64,000 nucleotides of DNA, taken from assembly GCF_019925205.1 (NCBI RefSeq), contig NC_083560.1, positions 22,463,145 to 22,527,144 on the forward strand, in the 5' to 3' direction. This document shows positions 1 through 10,989 of this stretch, one piece after another. How positions within the stretch are numbered: the first letter of the stretch is position 1; every line of letters starts with the position of its first letter. The notes under the pieces were generated by a model, which did no database searches, was not told where the DNA came from, and worked only from the letters and a program-made list of their open reading frames with translations. The position numbers were made by a program, and so were the translations under genes. Origin of the DNA: Metopolophium dirhodum (Eukaryota > Arthropoda > Insecta > Hemiptera > Aphididae).

Positions 1-503
1 GATAAAGGTAGACAAACTTATGGATAATCTTGTATTACATTTTCAAATCTTAGATTTAAAAATAAAAGTGTTTATGAATTCTCAACTCAAAATAATTTGC
101 TAATTTTCGTTATTTTTCCGTATTTTGTCGATATTTGAACTTAAAATGCTTATAAAAAAAATTGTGACTATGGATTTTTAATTTTGTCGATCATTTGTTT
201 TAGAGTTGCACCAAAAACCAAAAGCGATTTTCTCGAAAACAGATTTTGCTTAAAAATTCCCGTTTTTCCTTAATTTTTCTTTTGTTTTTCACGTCGCGTT
301 TGAAAACTACTGAGACATTTTTTGACCCTTCAAAGTACCAACTAGATTCACTTTTTTATCAGAAAAGTTACTGTTGAAGAAAATCAAAGCACTTTTACTG
401 TCCTAAAAGGTGATGAGAGAAAAAAAATTTTAAAATTTTAAAAAAAAATACACATCATTATGTAAAATCAATACATTCATCGCTCCGCTCAGAATCTAAA
501 AAA
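1..503 (-). repeat. Family A interspersed repeat, partial, reverse orientation
   Basis: AT-rich non-coding repeat. Its end is read here in reverse as GCTCAGAATCTAAA near 487-500. The same block recurs at 59893-60385 and in many other places; the most complete copy is 11402-12900. Confidence 0.75.
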
Positions 504-770
504 AACACACAAACTTGGTCGAAATTAGAATCTGATATCTATTTATTTCATATAAATAACAATTTAAGTTATTATTTTGTGATATAAAAATATAACTCAT
601 GGGTAGTTGACACTTTTAAGGTACCTACATTATTATATTTTATGCATACAATGACATTTTAAAATGCCATTATTTCAGCAGAATTTAATTTAACATACCG
701 TAATATTCAATAAAGATAATATAAATGACTTGAATAACAATAAAAATATATCATAAAATACACTTAGGAC

Positions 771-947
771 CGTTCTTACAATGTCCGGTCAATTGTATGG
801 TAAAGGTAACGAGCAGGATTTATTTTGTGTTACCTATATATTTCTGCCGAGTGTCGGATAGTCTTAACCGAACGATAACAGATTTTATTACTAACAGAAT
901 TCGGCCGGTTAAGTGTCGGTTAACTTAAATCGGACATTGTAAGAACG
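771..947. mobile_element. Small MITE with 17-bp perfect terminal inverted repeats
   Basis: CGTTCTTACAATGTCCG at 771-787 is the exact reverse complement of 931-947. The 177-bp interval has no coding potential and contains subterminal copies of cggttaa-type motifs. The partner copy in the right-hand direct repeat (about 60654-60830) has mutations in its left inverted repeat. The superfamily is not assigned because no clear target-site duplication is visible. Confidence 0.75.
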
Positions 948-1282
948 GCATTTAGTAATATTATATTATAGTCAGACAGTCTTTGCTCAGAATCGTTTTC
1001 CGCATGCAACAATTTACCATTGAATTCTAATTTAACGCGTGACTTACATTTCAATGACGAGGTACACTCGGTATACATTTAGGATTTTGTATGTTCAACG
1101 CATCATGGTTGCAAAGGCACAGCACACACACATTCACGTGAGTATGATAGATAAAACAAATATTGTGATGACCTTTCTCCTTAAAGTATTATTTATAAGC
1201 AGTTTTTAAGTACACACTATAATATGTCATTTAGTAGTTATCAGTTATTACAATTATCTGGCGACGACTGTAGTAAGTTAGC

Positions 1283-1315
<33 letters not shown>

Positions 1316-2489
1316 TATAACAAGCTGATCCCCTACACTTCGTTGCCCGTTAAACGCACCAACTCTATAATACTCAAACTTTGTCCAGTTGGTTATTTAA
1401 TATTCGGTGTATGGTGTTCAAAATGTATCTTAACTTTTCTGTTGAAAAAATTATAATAATAAAAGTTCTGATTCGCATCAGTACATTATCAGGTAGGCAA
1501 TCTACCTGTGGTAGATCGTGGACCCCGTATTGTTACCTCTAAAGCATCAAAGCTAGCTATACCAAGTTTGTCACCTACAGTGGATTAATATAATCAATTA
1601 ATACAAAATCTTATCGAAACCCAACCATACTAAAATTCGATGAATAAAAAAAACAAATTTAACCCTTTTTAAATTAGCCTATCTTTTTCCCAGAGGTCTA
1701 ATGTAACCACAAACATTCCGAATGTATAAACTGTAAGCCACTATTTTAATAATGGATTATAATTTATTATTGACATTTCGGCTTTCACAGTGTATAAACT
1801 ATAATCCGAAATATTAAAAACATATATTCTACAAAATACAAACCATTAGAATCAGAGGTAACATTTAACAACCAGGCGCACACGTATATGACTATAAACT
1901 GTATACTTTATAATAACTGAAAATGTACTATTATTTCATTTACTGTATAAATTGAATTCAATTTTATTATCTTTTGGATTGCAGAAGGTCAGCATACAAC
2001 AATATTATTAAAATTGAAATCAATTGTTTAACACAAAAAATCTTAAAGTAAAATTAATCTTATAAATTGTATTTTCAAAGGTGGTATCATCATTAGTTTA
2101 TTTTTTACTATTTACTCATTATACAGTATTACATTTATTTACAAATAATACTGTTTATTTTTTTAAATAATTAAGTTTAAAAAAATAATTGTAACTAACT
2201 ATTTCCCAACACCTATTTGGATTCTCAGACATATACTATATATTCACTAAAAAAAAGTGACAACTTACAATACGTAATTCATTGTGATTTTTGTCTGGTC
2301 CTGTCTGCTTTGCGTGCTGGCGGCTCTGCTGGCTCGTCGTTGATGCTCCGCTGGGCTGTGTTGAGTGTAGTTGGTGGCTTGGCTCCGTTTTTTCCCTTCT
2401 CCTTTCCTGGTACGTGTCAGCAACGTGGTTGAATTCGAGGTCCACTGAGATACTTGATTCCTGGTTGGTTACAAGAATTCTTCTTTCAG
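948..2489. other. No gene recognised; microsatellite and TE-end-like sequence
   Basis: Holds an (AAT)n microsatellite at about 1283-1316, which is shorter in the partner copy. A segment at 1322-1360 (AGCTGATCCCC...TTCGTTGCCCG) resembles the terminal sequence of common insect elements. Nothing else is supported. Confidence 0.5.
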
Positions 2490-2575
2490 GTGACCCCACG
2501 CCTGACACCAAAAGACGTGTAGTGATCCCTCACAAACGCTTATATTTTGAATTCGACGACGTTGATGATGAATAG
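2490..2575 (+). CDS. Candidate terminal exon, unknown protein with acidic C-terminus
   Basis: A pyrimidine-rich tract followed by AG ends at 2489. The following 86 nt read, after two bases completing a codon, as about 28 residues beginning DPTPDTKRRVV and ending in an acidic run FDDVDDE before TAG at 2573-2575. The same exon is at 62175-62260 with one Thr-to-Ala change. The local base composition is more GC-rich than the surroundings. I do not recognise the protein, and no upstream exon was identified. It may be the tail of a gene captured by the duplicated unit or chance open frame; retention of the frame in both copies favours coding origin only weakly because the copies are young. Confidence 0.3.
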
Positions 2576-3798
2576 GTTTTTCAAAGGGGGGTTTTGCAGA
2601 GTAACAAGTGACACAGTAATTTAAATATAAGTAATTTATTAAGTTAAACACAGTATAATTGTTTATGAAATTTATATAAGTTTGTGGACAGAGCGAGAAG
2701 CATCTGCCCGAGAAATTAGTTATTTGCACTAGTTTAAAAGTATTTTGGGAATAGACCTGAACTGGCGGTGTTGTGGAGGACAAGCCCCACAACCAGTTAA
2801 GTCTTACAAGTGTTGGTAGTACTAAATCTGATTTAGCTATGGACAAAGACTCGTATATATACTGAGTCTCCCCTAGCTAATAGATACACGGTAGAGAACT
2901 AGGAGGTGGATGAAAAGAGTAGCGACGCAGGTGTTGTTGTTATTATCCCATCCTTGAGTTTTTATTAGTAATAAAAACTGAGTATTGGCAATGTGCATTT
3001 TGGATAAATGTCACCCGTCTTGATTCTTAGAATTGACGAAAGTAGAAACAACAAGTTCGGCGGTTAATTGCTGTCGAATGCTTAATGTAAATTTGTAGTA
3101 TAATAAAATAATATCAAATCTGTATAAATGATATAATATATATTATAAGTAATATATTTATTATAATGTAGTAAAGCGGTCGGTCGGTTTACTACAGTAG
3201 TGTAGTGAACTAATACTTATTAGAAGTTTGTGGCTCTTTGTTACAAATTTCGAATTAAATTGTAAAAATAATACGATAATAATAAAAAATATTAATACTA
3301 ATAATATTACCTATATCTACTATAATACTGTGTTGTTTCATGTTTGTGTTTTCATGGCCCGTTCACAGCGATTTTCCCAGAGCTGTGTTATCTAATAGTA
3401 ATTGTTTACATATTATGAATGGTTTAATTTTAATCACATTTTAATACAAAATACGTACCTATTCGTCATTTGATTATTTATCAGCGATGATCGATATTCG
3501 AGACGTCGCCGTCGACTCGTATTATTGACAATATGGAATATTGTTGTCTGTACATTTTATCACACAACAACTTCACTGTAGTAGGTACGTTTTCGGTTAA
3601 CCTTTGACACAATTTTGGACCACAATTAAGAAATGTCATTATTTTTCGGTGCTTGAAAAATTGGGTATTTTTTAATGCGCTTTCGACTTTCGCAAAGCAA
3701 AATAAAACAGTTGTTTACCATGTTTGCAATTTTTATACAACAAATTACTAAGCACAATATTTAAGAAATTGTGGTAAACTGACAATCGGGTTAATTGT
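2576..3798. other. No gene recognised
   Basis: AT-rich sequence repeated in the right-hand partner. Contains short palindromic AT stretches (3125-3175) and a CGGTCGGTCGG run near 3178. No RNA gene or ORF is supported. Confidence 0.5.
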
Positions 3799-3996
3799 GT
3801 GGCTTACCTGGTTGCAGGTAGCACGACCGTGGAGAAAGGATTTCTTCTTGTTGATTCAAATAATAAAACTTGTCGAGTTATAAAAGACGTTTATTTAAGA
3901 TGTACTCGGGTGAAAATTATTATAAGTCCAAATAATAAAATTCTGGTGCTGAGTGTCGTGAAGATGCTTGTGATGGCAATGGGTGTACACGTCTGA
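3799..3996 (+). other. Short conserved ORF or exon-like block, unknown
   Basis: A 65-codon open frame starting at GTG, with an acceptor-like TTGCAG just inside it (about 3815-3820), is retained with one substitution at 63480-63677. AATAAA occurs within it near 3861. It could be part of a terminal repeat region of a large element (transcript-end-like) rather than a gene. No family recognised. Confidence 0.25.
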
Positions 3997-4659
3997 TTAC
4001 AGGCTGTTTTAGGTCTGATTTTATAAGGGTCTCCTACTCCCCTACCTACCACCTTGCCTATCGACTTATCCTTTTGCTCAAAGAGTGCTATCTATATCCG
4101 GCACGCTTAGTTGTGCAAAAAGTCCTATCACTGTGTCCATGGTTGTCAATAATTTATTAGATACTACTTTCCTGTTTCTATTTATGCGTCGTATACATAA
4201 ATATATATATATATATTTATGTACGTTATATATAAATATATACCCAATTCCCATTGTTTTATATGTGATATACGATTCGCATATAATATGATGGTCCATT
4301 CAAATATTACTCATGAATTAACGTGAATGTTGGTTTACAATAACGCTATTGACATTTGACCCGCTTCGCCATCTTAGTCGTGTATTTGGGTATTTGGCAA
4401 TTGATGTATCATTATTGATATACATATATATATACATAACATTATTATTTCTTATTCCTTTCAAATTATTATATCTGTCTTTTAACTATCTAAGCTTTAT
4501 TATTTGTTATGCGTAGGAGTAATGGATGTCATCCGTTTCAAAATTATACAAAGTATACGCGTATAGTAAAAAAAATTTTAGTTTAATATTTCATATTTTG
4601 CAAACTACGTCGTAAATTTGAACTCGGGCATAAATATGAATATAAGTATTACAGTATTT

Positions 4660-4705
4660 TGTTAAATGTATTTAAAGTACATAGATACTTTAAATACATT
4701 CAACA
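4660..4705. repeat. Strong hairpin, 20-bp arms
   Basis: Arms 4660-4679 and 4686-4705 are complementary with a single mismatch around a 6-nt loop, giving a stable AT-rich cruciform or hairpin. It is not followed by a T-run that would make it meaningful as a terminator in a eukaryote. Confidence 0.6.
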
Positions 4706-4799
4706 AAATAATGCTGATTTGCTTTTTTATATGGTTGAAAATTAATTTTGTATTTATAGCATTTATGCTAGTTTACTTTTTTATATAGTTGAAAATATA

Positions 4800-5765
4800 T
4801 TAAAAAAAAAACTTGAAAATTTAATAGAAAGTTCCTAGTATATTGTTTAAAAGGCAGATAAAAAAAATTAAAAACCCATAGTCACTATTTTTTTTTTTAT
4901 AAACATTTAAAGTTCAAATATTGACAAAACACGTAAAAATGACGAAAATTAACAAATCATTTTGAGTTGAGAATTCATAAAAATTTTCTTTTTAAATCTA
5001 AGATTTGAAAATGTAATACAAGAATATTCATAAGTTTGTCTACCTTTATCGAAAAAAATAATGTCTCCAAGCAAATCAAATTAAATTTTTATGAGCGTTG
5101 AAGTTCATATTTTTACAATATTGGGATCTTCACTCGATTTTTCATGTAGTGGTTTTGTTTTTTATTGTTATTGAAGAACGAATAACTGTAGACATATGAA
5201 AAATTTACTGTATGTTTATATATTCATTTTCTATGCACCATTAAATATTGAAAAATAATTTGACTCTTTTTGAGCTGTGTACGGACAATATAATTTTTCA
5301 AATTTTTTATTTTTTTTTTCGATAAATATCAATAAAATTTTATTTGTTGGGTAAAAAACGTGAAAATTTAATATAAGGCTCCTGATATATGGTTCTAATA
5401 GCAGTTGAAAAATATTAAAAATACATAGGCACAATTAAATTTCAAATTTTGACAACATTTATCAAATTTATAATTTAATAATTATTTTGTAGTTAAAAAT
5501 GTATAAAATGTTCAACTTTTATAGCAAAGGATTGAAAATTGAAAACAAGGCTCCACGTAAATAGATTGTATATAAATTACTTTATTCACAATAATATCAT
5601 CAAATATACTTGGTAATATCATAGGCTGATTGGCTGTTTTCGCTCAGAATCATTTTTCTTATATAATGATATATATCATTGAATTCGAATTTAACACCAT
5701 CCATTACAGTGACCCACTTGTACCTACTGTATAGCAGAGCGACATCCACTTACTCACCTTTTTTT
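4800..5765 (+). repeat. Family A repeat, internal to right end
   Basis: Matches the family A copy at 11402-12900, from its AAGGCTCCTAG-type segment to the characteristic right end (CAGAGCGACATCCACTTA...CACC followed by a T-run). Contains the palindromic ATGATATATATCAT core near the right end. No coding potential. Confidence 0.75.
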
Positions 5766-6097
5766 TTAAGAAAAACAATTTCCAGGAGCATTCTATTAAA
5801 TTTTCAAGCTTTTTTACTCAACAGTTAAAATTTTATTGATATTTATAGATTAAAAAACTAAAAAAAAAATGGAAATTGACAATGTCCGTAAACAGCTCAA
5901 AATAAATAAAAATATTTGGATAATGTTATGGTGTATAGGAAATTCAATTATAAACACTCAGTCAAAATTTCATGTCCCTACGGTCATTTGTTTTATAGTT
6001 ACACCAAAAACCAAAATCGATGACAGACACAAAAATAAATAAAAAACACACATCATTGTAAAATCAATACATTCATCGCTTCGCTCAGAATCTAAAA
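5766..6097 (-). repeat. Family A repeat, left-end fragment, reverse orientation
   Basis: Abuts the preceding copy tail to tail and ends in the inverted left terminus (GCTCAGAATCTAAA near 6083-6096), so two fragments form a head-to-head inverted pair. Confidence 0.7.
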
Positions 6098-6235
6098 CAG
6101 AGTTAAACGGAGCCTGTAAGAAGTGTTCTTCTTTCAAATAAAAAAAAAAGATCAAAATCCTACAATTCCTCAACGCCTGAGAATATTTTGAAAAGCTGGC
6201 ATCCGGCTAGGCCTTTAATGACCGTTAATGATTTT

Positions 6236-6680
6236 TTAGATTAGTGGATCGATAAATGTATTGATTTTACAATGATGTGTGTTTTTTTTTTTTATTTTTT
6301 TTTTTGTGTCTGTCATCATTTTGGTGTAACTCTTAAACAAATGACCGTAGGGACATGAAATTTTGACTGAATGTTTGAAAAATTTGAACATTAAAATACA
6401 CCTATTTTGACTCTTTTTGAGCTGTTTACGGACATTGTCAGTTTTCAATTTTTTTAGTTTTTTTTTCTATAATTATCAATAAAATGTTATCTGTTGAGTA
6501 AAAAAGCTTGAAAATTTAATAGAAGGCTCCTAGGTTATTGTTTCAAAGGCAGATGAAAAAAATTAAAAATCCTTAGCCACAGATTTTTTTTTTAAGCATT
6601 TAAATTCAAATATTGACAAAACACGGAAAAATCACGAAATTTACAAATTATTTTGTAGTTGAAAATTTAAAAAAGGCGGG
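6236..6680 (+). repeat. Family A repeat, left portion
   Basis: Begins with TTTTTTAGATT and the conserved ATGTATTGATTTTACAATGATGTGTG segment found at the left end of family A, then continues colinearly into the duplicated 6377-7902 block. Confidence 0.7.
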
Positions 6681-6909
6681 CAAGTGGATATCGCTCGGCT
6701 GTACAATAGGTTATAAGTGGGTAACTGTATAATGAATGGTATCAAATTGGAATTCTATGATATAATATCATTATATACGAAAAACGATTCTGAGCGAAAA
6801 CGGTTTGTCAGTGTGGATAGGTATTTTATATTATTTTTTTATTAAACATAAAAGACCGCGGCAGCTTTGGCCATTGGTCTGAAAGTGACATACATTATTA
6901 TATTACATG

Positions 6910-6960
6910 GTTACATAAAATGTATATATAATATATATAATATATATAATATATATACAG
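6910..6960. repeat. AT-rich tandem repeat (TATATAA)n
   Basis: Several ATATATAAT units in tandem; the number differs from the partner at 27108-27124. Confidence 0.7.
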
Positions 6961-6961
6961 G

Positions 6962-7495
6962 TTATATTTCTTTATATAAAGTAGATTTTTTTAGGAAAAA
7001 AATAGTTTTTGAATTGTGGTTCATTCTGGACTGAAGATGGTGAGTAATTCCGAGGGTTTCAATACGGTATTGTTGGTTAAAATTTCTACACTCGGTGAAA
7101 ATGTGCTTGATCGTGAGTTGTACACCACAGGTGGTGCAATTGTGTGGATCCTCTCTTGTCATAAGGTATCGGTGGAAATGGCAAATGGATATCGCTCGGC
7201 TGTACAGTAGGTTATAAGTGGGTAACTGTATAATGAATGGTATCAAATTGGAATTTTTTGAGTTGATGTAAGATAATTCTGGTGTAGTAATAACTTTAGG
7301 TAACATGTGTGAAAGTTTGGCGACCTCGTTTCGTTTTTCATTGCCTGCTATATTGCTTGTCCAGGAATCCACATGAAAGATATAATATGTTTGCTGGCAG
7401 ACCGTGCAAAATTTTCTTTTTAAATCTAAAATTTGAAAATGAAATACAAGATTCCTCATAAGTTTGTCTGCCTTTATCAAAAAAAAAATGTCCAC
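6962..7495 (-). pseudogene. Non-LTR retrotransposon (LINE) ORF2 C-terminus, degenerate
   Basis: The minus-strand frame of 177 codons shows two recognisable parts. The first is an RNase H-like end (VDSW...IAGNEKRNEVAKLS, resembling the WVPSHVGIxGNExAD motif of LINE RNase H domains, residues about 47-64). The second is a zinc-binding tail CTTCGVQLTIKHIFTEC (about residues 120-136) of the CCHC type found after RNase H in Jockey/R1-like LINEs. The N-terminal about 30 codons derive from family A sequence, so the frame is chimeric. No reverse transcriptase or 5' end is present. The same remnant is at 27208-27498 with a shorter tail. Inference: an old, 5'-truncated LINE caught in a composite repeat. 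Confidence 0.7.
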
Positions 7496-7609
7496 AAGAA
7501 AGTCAAAATAAATTTTTATGAGCGTTTGAAATTCATATTTTTACAAAATTTGATATTCACTCGATTTCTCGTGTAACGATTTTCTTCGAAACACTTATTT
7601 ACAACGCAG

Positions 7610-7783
7610 AACAATTTCACAAATTGCAATTTATTGCCTGGTTTGGATTGTAAGTAATTTGTGTAAATATATTTATATCATGTATTATACAACTTTATGC
7701 TGAATTTTAACTTTTATTTTAGGTCTGCTGTTGCCAATTTACCATCAACACTCTTTAATTTATTCAAATTTTCAAGACCCAAG
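7610..7783 (+). other. Captured gene fragment with two exon-like pieces and an intact intron
   Basis: Exon-like sequence ends at 7649 before GTAAGT (7650). A 73-bp AT-rich interval ends in TTTTATTTTAG at 7722. The next piece, 7723-7783 (61 nt), is followed by GTATAC. Joined across the putative intron the frame stays open and gives a hydrophobic segment; residues visible include FIAWFGL before and LFNLFKF after the junction. The identical arrangement is at 27613-27786. I do not recognise the parent gene. The intron and open frame suggest DNA-level capture of part of a host gene by a DNA transposon rather than retroposition. Confidence 0.4.
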
Positions 7784-7902
7784 GTATACCTTTTATAATT
7801 GGTTTTATGTTTATAAAATAATATTTTGTTTGAAAGAGTAATTTATTTTAGTCAATGTATTTACAAAAAAAAAAAACTCTTCTAGTTTATATTCATTATT
7901 TG

Positions 7903-9180
7903 TAAGGCTATTTAACTCACTCTCAATCCTTCAATTTTAAAGACAGGAAAAAACCTTATATGTCTATTGTCAGCTGTATCTTGAAAGTTACGAGCCTTCG
8001 TTACAATTGTTTAAAATAATTTTGTCTTGCTGGGTGGAAATAGGGTTAAAAATTTGAATTTTTTAAAAAAAAGGAATAATGTTAATGGACCACCGACCGA
8101 TTTTAAGGAATTTAACATAGGTACTATGCAATTTATTGTCATATTATAGTTTTGATTGCGGGTAGTGTAAATAATGACAAACTAGATTTGTCATGGTCTA
8201 AATGTGGGCGTAGTAAGTGATTGTTAGTATTTATTAAAGATAAGTCTGTGTGATAGTGAAGTACAAAATATTTGTTGGCCGGATTAAACGACAATAATAA
8301 TATTAAATGGCGTGTAATCTGATTTATAATATTATTTTGCGCCCGATATGTGTCAGATAGGTAAACAAGTTATCGCAATATTGCTATTTGTGCACCTGGA
8401 GTACCTACCTAAATTTATATACCTACGGGTTGATTTTGAAATAAAAAAACAATACACTATAGCAGGGATGGTCAACTGGTTGCCAGCGTTTCATTTTTCA
8501 CTGGCCTGTGCTACATTTTAATTCAGTTTATAAAAATATAAAATATTAAGATTTTTCTGTATTTTATTTTATTATATTTATAAAACTTAAAATCCATATT
8601 ATAATGTTTATCGTAAAACGTAGATATAAATTCTTATCTAGTGTTCAACTATTAAATGTTAATAATATACTATTATTATATAGGGGTAAAGGTAACATAA
8701 GGTTTTTTTTATATGTTCTCTGGGCCGCTAGATTTTTGCAAATTCGAAATTGGCCCTCTAGTAGCATTGGCCTATCCCTGCACTATTGGAATACAAAAAC
8801 AATTTTGCAATATATAATGAATAGGTAGGTAATGTTGTTCAGAATATTTGGGGGAATGTTAAAACGTCACATCAGTGAATATTATATGAGAACATCGACT
8901 TAATATAAAAATGTATTATGGTATTAATGAGAAGTGAGAACACAGAAATGTAATTAGAATAATGATGAGAAATAACTTTTTGGATACTACAGAAACTGAA
9001 ACTTTATTAAAAAAAACTTAAATTATTAGGTAGGTACCAATAAATTAATTATAAAAAATCGGGAAAGTTGTCATTCTGCTGTACAGTAGGTTACAATTGG
9101 GTCATTGTATAATGGATTGTATTAAACTTGTATAATATCATTGTATAACTAAAACGATCTGAGCGCAGACGGTTAAAGTA
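7903..9180 (+). repeat. Family B unit with MITE insertion
   Basis: The family begins AGGCTATTTAACTCAC and runs through CGCCCGATATGTGTCAGATA. Other copies are 30490-30982, 36757-37341 and 38620-39120; an inverted fragment is at about 49290-49605. This copy continues through a hAT-like MITE to a family A-type end at 9060-9180. A similar layout, split by about 4 kb, is at 36790-37484 plus 41531-42200. No protein-coding capacity recognised. Confidence 0.8.
8463..8780 (+). mobile_element. hAT-like MITE, 318 bp
   Basis: Terminal inverted repeats are CAGGGATGG at the left and CCTATCCCTG at the right, flanked by 8-bp direct repeats CACTATAG (8455-8462) and CACTATTG (8781-8788) that differ at one base. 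The 8-bp duplication and CAGGG ends are typical of hAT. A second copy at 37350-37484 plus 41531-41783 is split. The 74-codon frame inside is not considered a gene. Confidence 0.8.
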
Positions 9181-9240
9181 ATGTTCTTCTCTATAAAAAT
9201 TTGGTCTTTGGCGTATCCGAACCGGCCTCGCGCTTTCAAC

Positions 9241-9440
9241 CGGTGATTGCTGCTGTTTTTTATAAATATAGTTATTAGTTATGGCTGGGTTTACTATATT
9301 TTATAGTTAAAGTAGTTTTTAATATTTGAATTAACTAAAAAATATAGTTAAAATAGCATATTTCAGTTCTAATAACTATAATAACTTGACTATAATATTT
9401 TAGTAAATCTGATTAATCTTATAGTTATCCCTATAGCAAT
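9241..9440. repeat. TAACTATA-rich inverted-repeat MITE-like segment
   Basis: Many TATAGTTA/TAACTATA motifs in both orientations and roughly symmetrical ends suggest a small non-coding MITE. Related copies are at about 49005-49175 and 49607-49715. Confidence 0.5.
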
Positions 9441-9619
9441 ATTAATGTACAGTCAATTCTACTATTTTTATAGCGTATATGTTTCCGTGTGTGGGCCGGG
9501 CACACGCCACACACTAAATCCGCGCAGAGTGATACTGTCGTAAACGATGCGCAACGATAACGCATTTTAGTGCCTAAAGGTGCGTCTCCAACGGATTTCG
9601 CCTTGCCATTTTTGGACAC
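9431..9619 (-). other. Conserved short ORF (SVGDAPLGTKMRYR), unknown
   Basis: The 62-codon minus-strand frame is nearly identical to 48814-49002 (+). Its core AKSVGDAPLGTKMRYR also appears in the longer frame at 42667-42894. The nucleotide sequence is GC-richer than the surroundings. The recurrence is best explained by one repeat family carrying an ORF tail; function unknown. Confidence 0.35.
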
Positions 9620-10485
9620 GTAATATAAAATTATAATAACGGATGATCATAATTTAATATTGACAACCCACTATATAAATCAAGTATTTCAATAAATCCG
9701 TGGTAAATTGCCAACGAAGAAAAACATAGCTACGCTTTACGGTCATAACCATGGATATTAGTCGGTATTTTAATAAAACAATTAAAATATTATAATTACT
9801 ATTGCGTTTATTTTTTAGTTTATTACACGATCAATATACGGCCACGTATCTTTTCGATTTTTTTTTTTATATATATTAATTTTTCATTACAAATCTACAT
9901 TCCGTAACAGTTTTGGTGACGTCTCAACGTGTCCGTAGTCGTAATTTATTGTGTAGTTTTCGATTTTGTTTGTTTAATCTTTTATCGCATAATTTTTTGT
10001 TTGACAAACACCAAGTATTATGAAATTTACTATAAAACATTTATTTTTCGCATTCTTATAATCAAAATGTACAATAATATTCATTTCAATAATCAGAAGT
10101 CGCAAAAAAAACATGCTTTTGCATATAAATCCTAGCCCTGGTCATCATAATTTAATATTGAGAACCCACTATATAAATCTAGTATTTAAATAAATCCGTG
10201 GTAAATTGCCAACGAAGAAAAACATAGCTACGCTTTACGGTCATAACCATGGATATTATTCGGTGTTTTAATAAAACATTTAAAATATAATAATTAATAT
10301 TCCGTTTATTTTTTAGTTTATTACACGATAGATATACGGCCACGTATCTTTTCGATTTTTTTTTTTTATATATTTATTTTTCATTACAAATCTACATTCC
10401 GTAACAGTTTCGGTGACGTCTCAACGTGTCCGTAGTCGTAATTATGTAGTTTTCGATTTTGTTTGGCAATGAGGACGTCGAACGG

Positions 10486-10671
10486 TCAGTATAACAGATG
10501 CAGGGCGCTGGAACCCTTCCGAAATTGATTCGACGACGCCATGATGGTCCTCAAGAGATCGACTAACCCGGCGGCGTATAAGCTTTCACCTGCAGTGTCC
10601 GGAAGCGAGTGGCTCGTAAAGTAGTAAATAAGGCTGGATGAGCCGAGTGCCGAGAATCGAGTCGTCGCCAT
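10486..10671 (-). other. Short GC-rich ORF, possible captured exon (MATTRFSALGSSS...)
   Basis: A 61-codon frame with a good ATG at 10671 and distinctly higher GC than the flanking DNA. The partner at 48262 (+) begins with the same residues but meets an early stop because of changes near 48390. The raised GC content suggests former coding sequence; no family recognised. Confidence 0.3.
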
Positions 10672-10989
10672 TGGTGGAGCCCAGATGTCAGCGAAACTCT
10701 AAAAAAACCTAACACTGCGAACGCGCAACGTTCATTACATAATTATTACATACAGAGTAAAATTACGGGGCCTAAAACGTCATTATCGTCTGCACTTGCA
10801 GTTATGACTTATGATATTATAAAGGTTAAAAAGAGCAAAAATAGAATTAAAAATATAGTACCTTGTGGCTCGTACCTACAACAATATGAACAGGTCAATA
10901 AATTAATAACACAACAAGTCATAATATAATTGAACTTGATATAATAACATTGATATGATAAATTAACGAATCAATAAATATAGTATAGG

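Larger units (their letters stand above)
1..4310 (+). repeat. Long direct repeat, copy 1 (partner 59890-64000)
   Basis: The first about 4.3 kb recurs in the same orientation at the right end of the window with only scattered substitutions and small indels. The largest difference is about 200 bp (roughly 1872-2069) present here and missing in the partner near 61751. Short candidate exons at 2490-2575 and 3799-3996 are preserved in both copies. The start of the repeat may lie outside the window. It could be two copies of one large mobile element, a segmental duplication, or an assembly duplication; the sequence alone does not decide. Confidence 0.9.
6377..7902 (+). repeat. Duplicated block, copy 1 (partner 26567-27904)
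   Basis: This block, family A tail plus LINE remnant plus exon-like fragment, recurs at a spacing of about 20 kb and is almost identical. The partner lacks about 170 bp around 7033-7207. Right junctions are sharp: after TATTCATTATTTGTA one copy continues into family B and the other into unrelated DNA. Confidence 0.88.
9180..10985 (+). repeat. Long inverted duplication, arm 1 (partner 47975-49260)
   Basis: The sequence from the CCGAACCGGCCTCGCGC motif near 9220 to the ATAATTGAACTTGATATAA segment near 10940 recurs in reverse complement at 47975-49260. Arm 1 has an internal direct duplication of about 330 bp (9640-9972 and 10139-10464) that is single in arm 2 (about 48455-48790), so the duplication happened after the arms separated or was lost in one of them. 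Confidence 0.85.

Noticed and set aside
1283..1316. Short regularly spaced repeats as a CRISPR-like array
   Set aside because: It is a simple (AAT)n microsatellite; no spacers, and the DNA is eukaryotic in character.
2217..2511. Overlapping plus and minus frames with Trp/Cys-rich or Ser/Gln-rich translations
   Set aside because: Opposite-strand overlapping frames in a GC-richer patch; only the exon-like 2490-2575 piece has splice-site support.
1..4310. Interpretation as terminal repeats of a single 64-kb giant transposon
   Set aside because: No integrase, polymerase or capsid genes typical of giant elements lie between the repeats, and several other duplicated blocks are present, so a specific giant-element claim is not supported.
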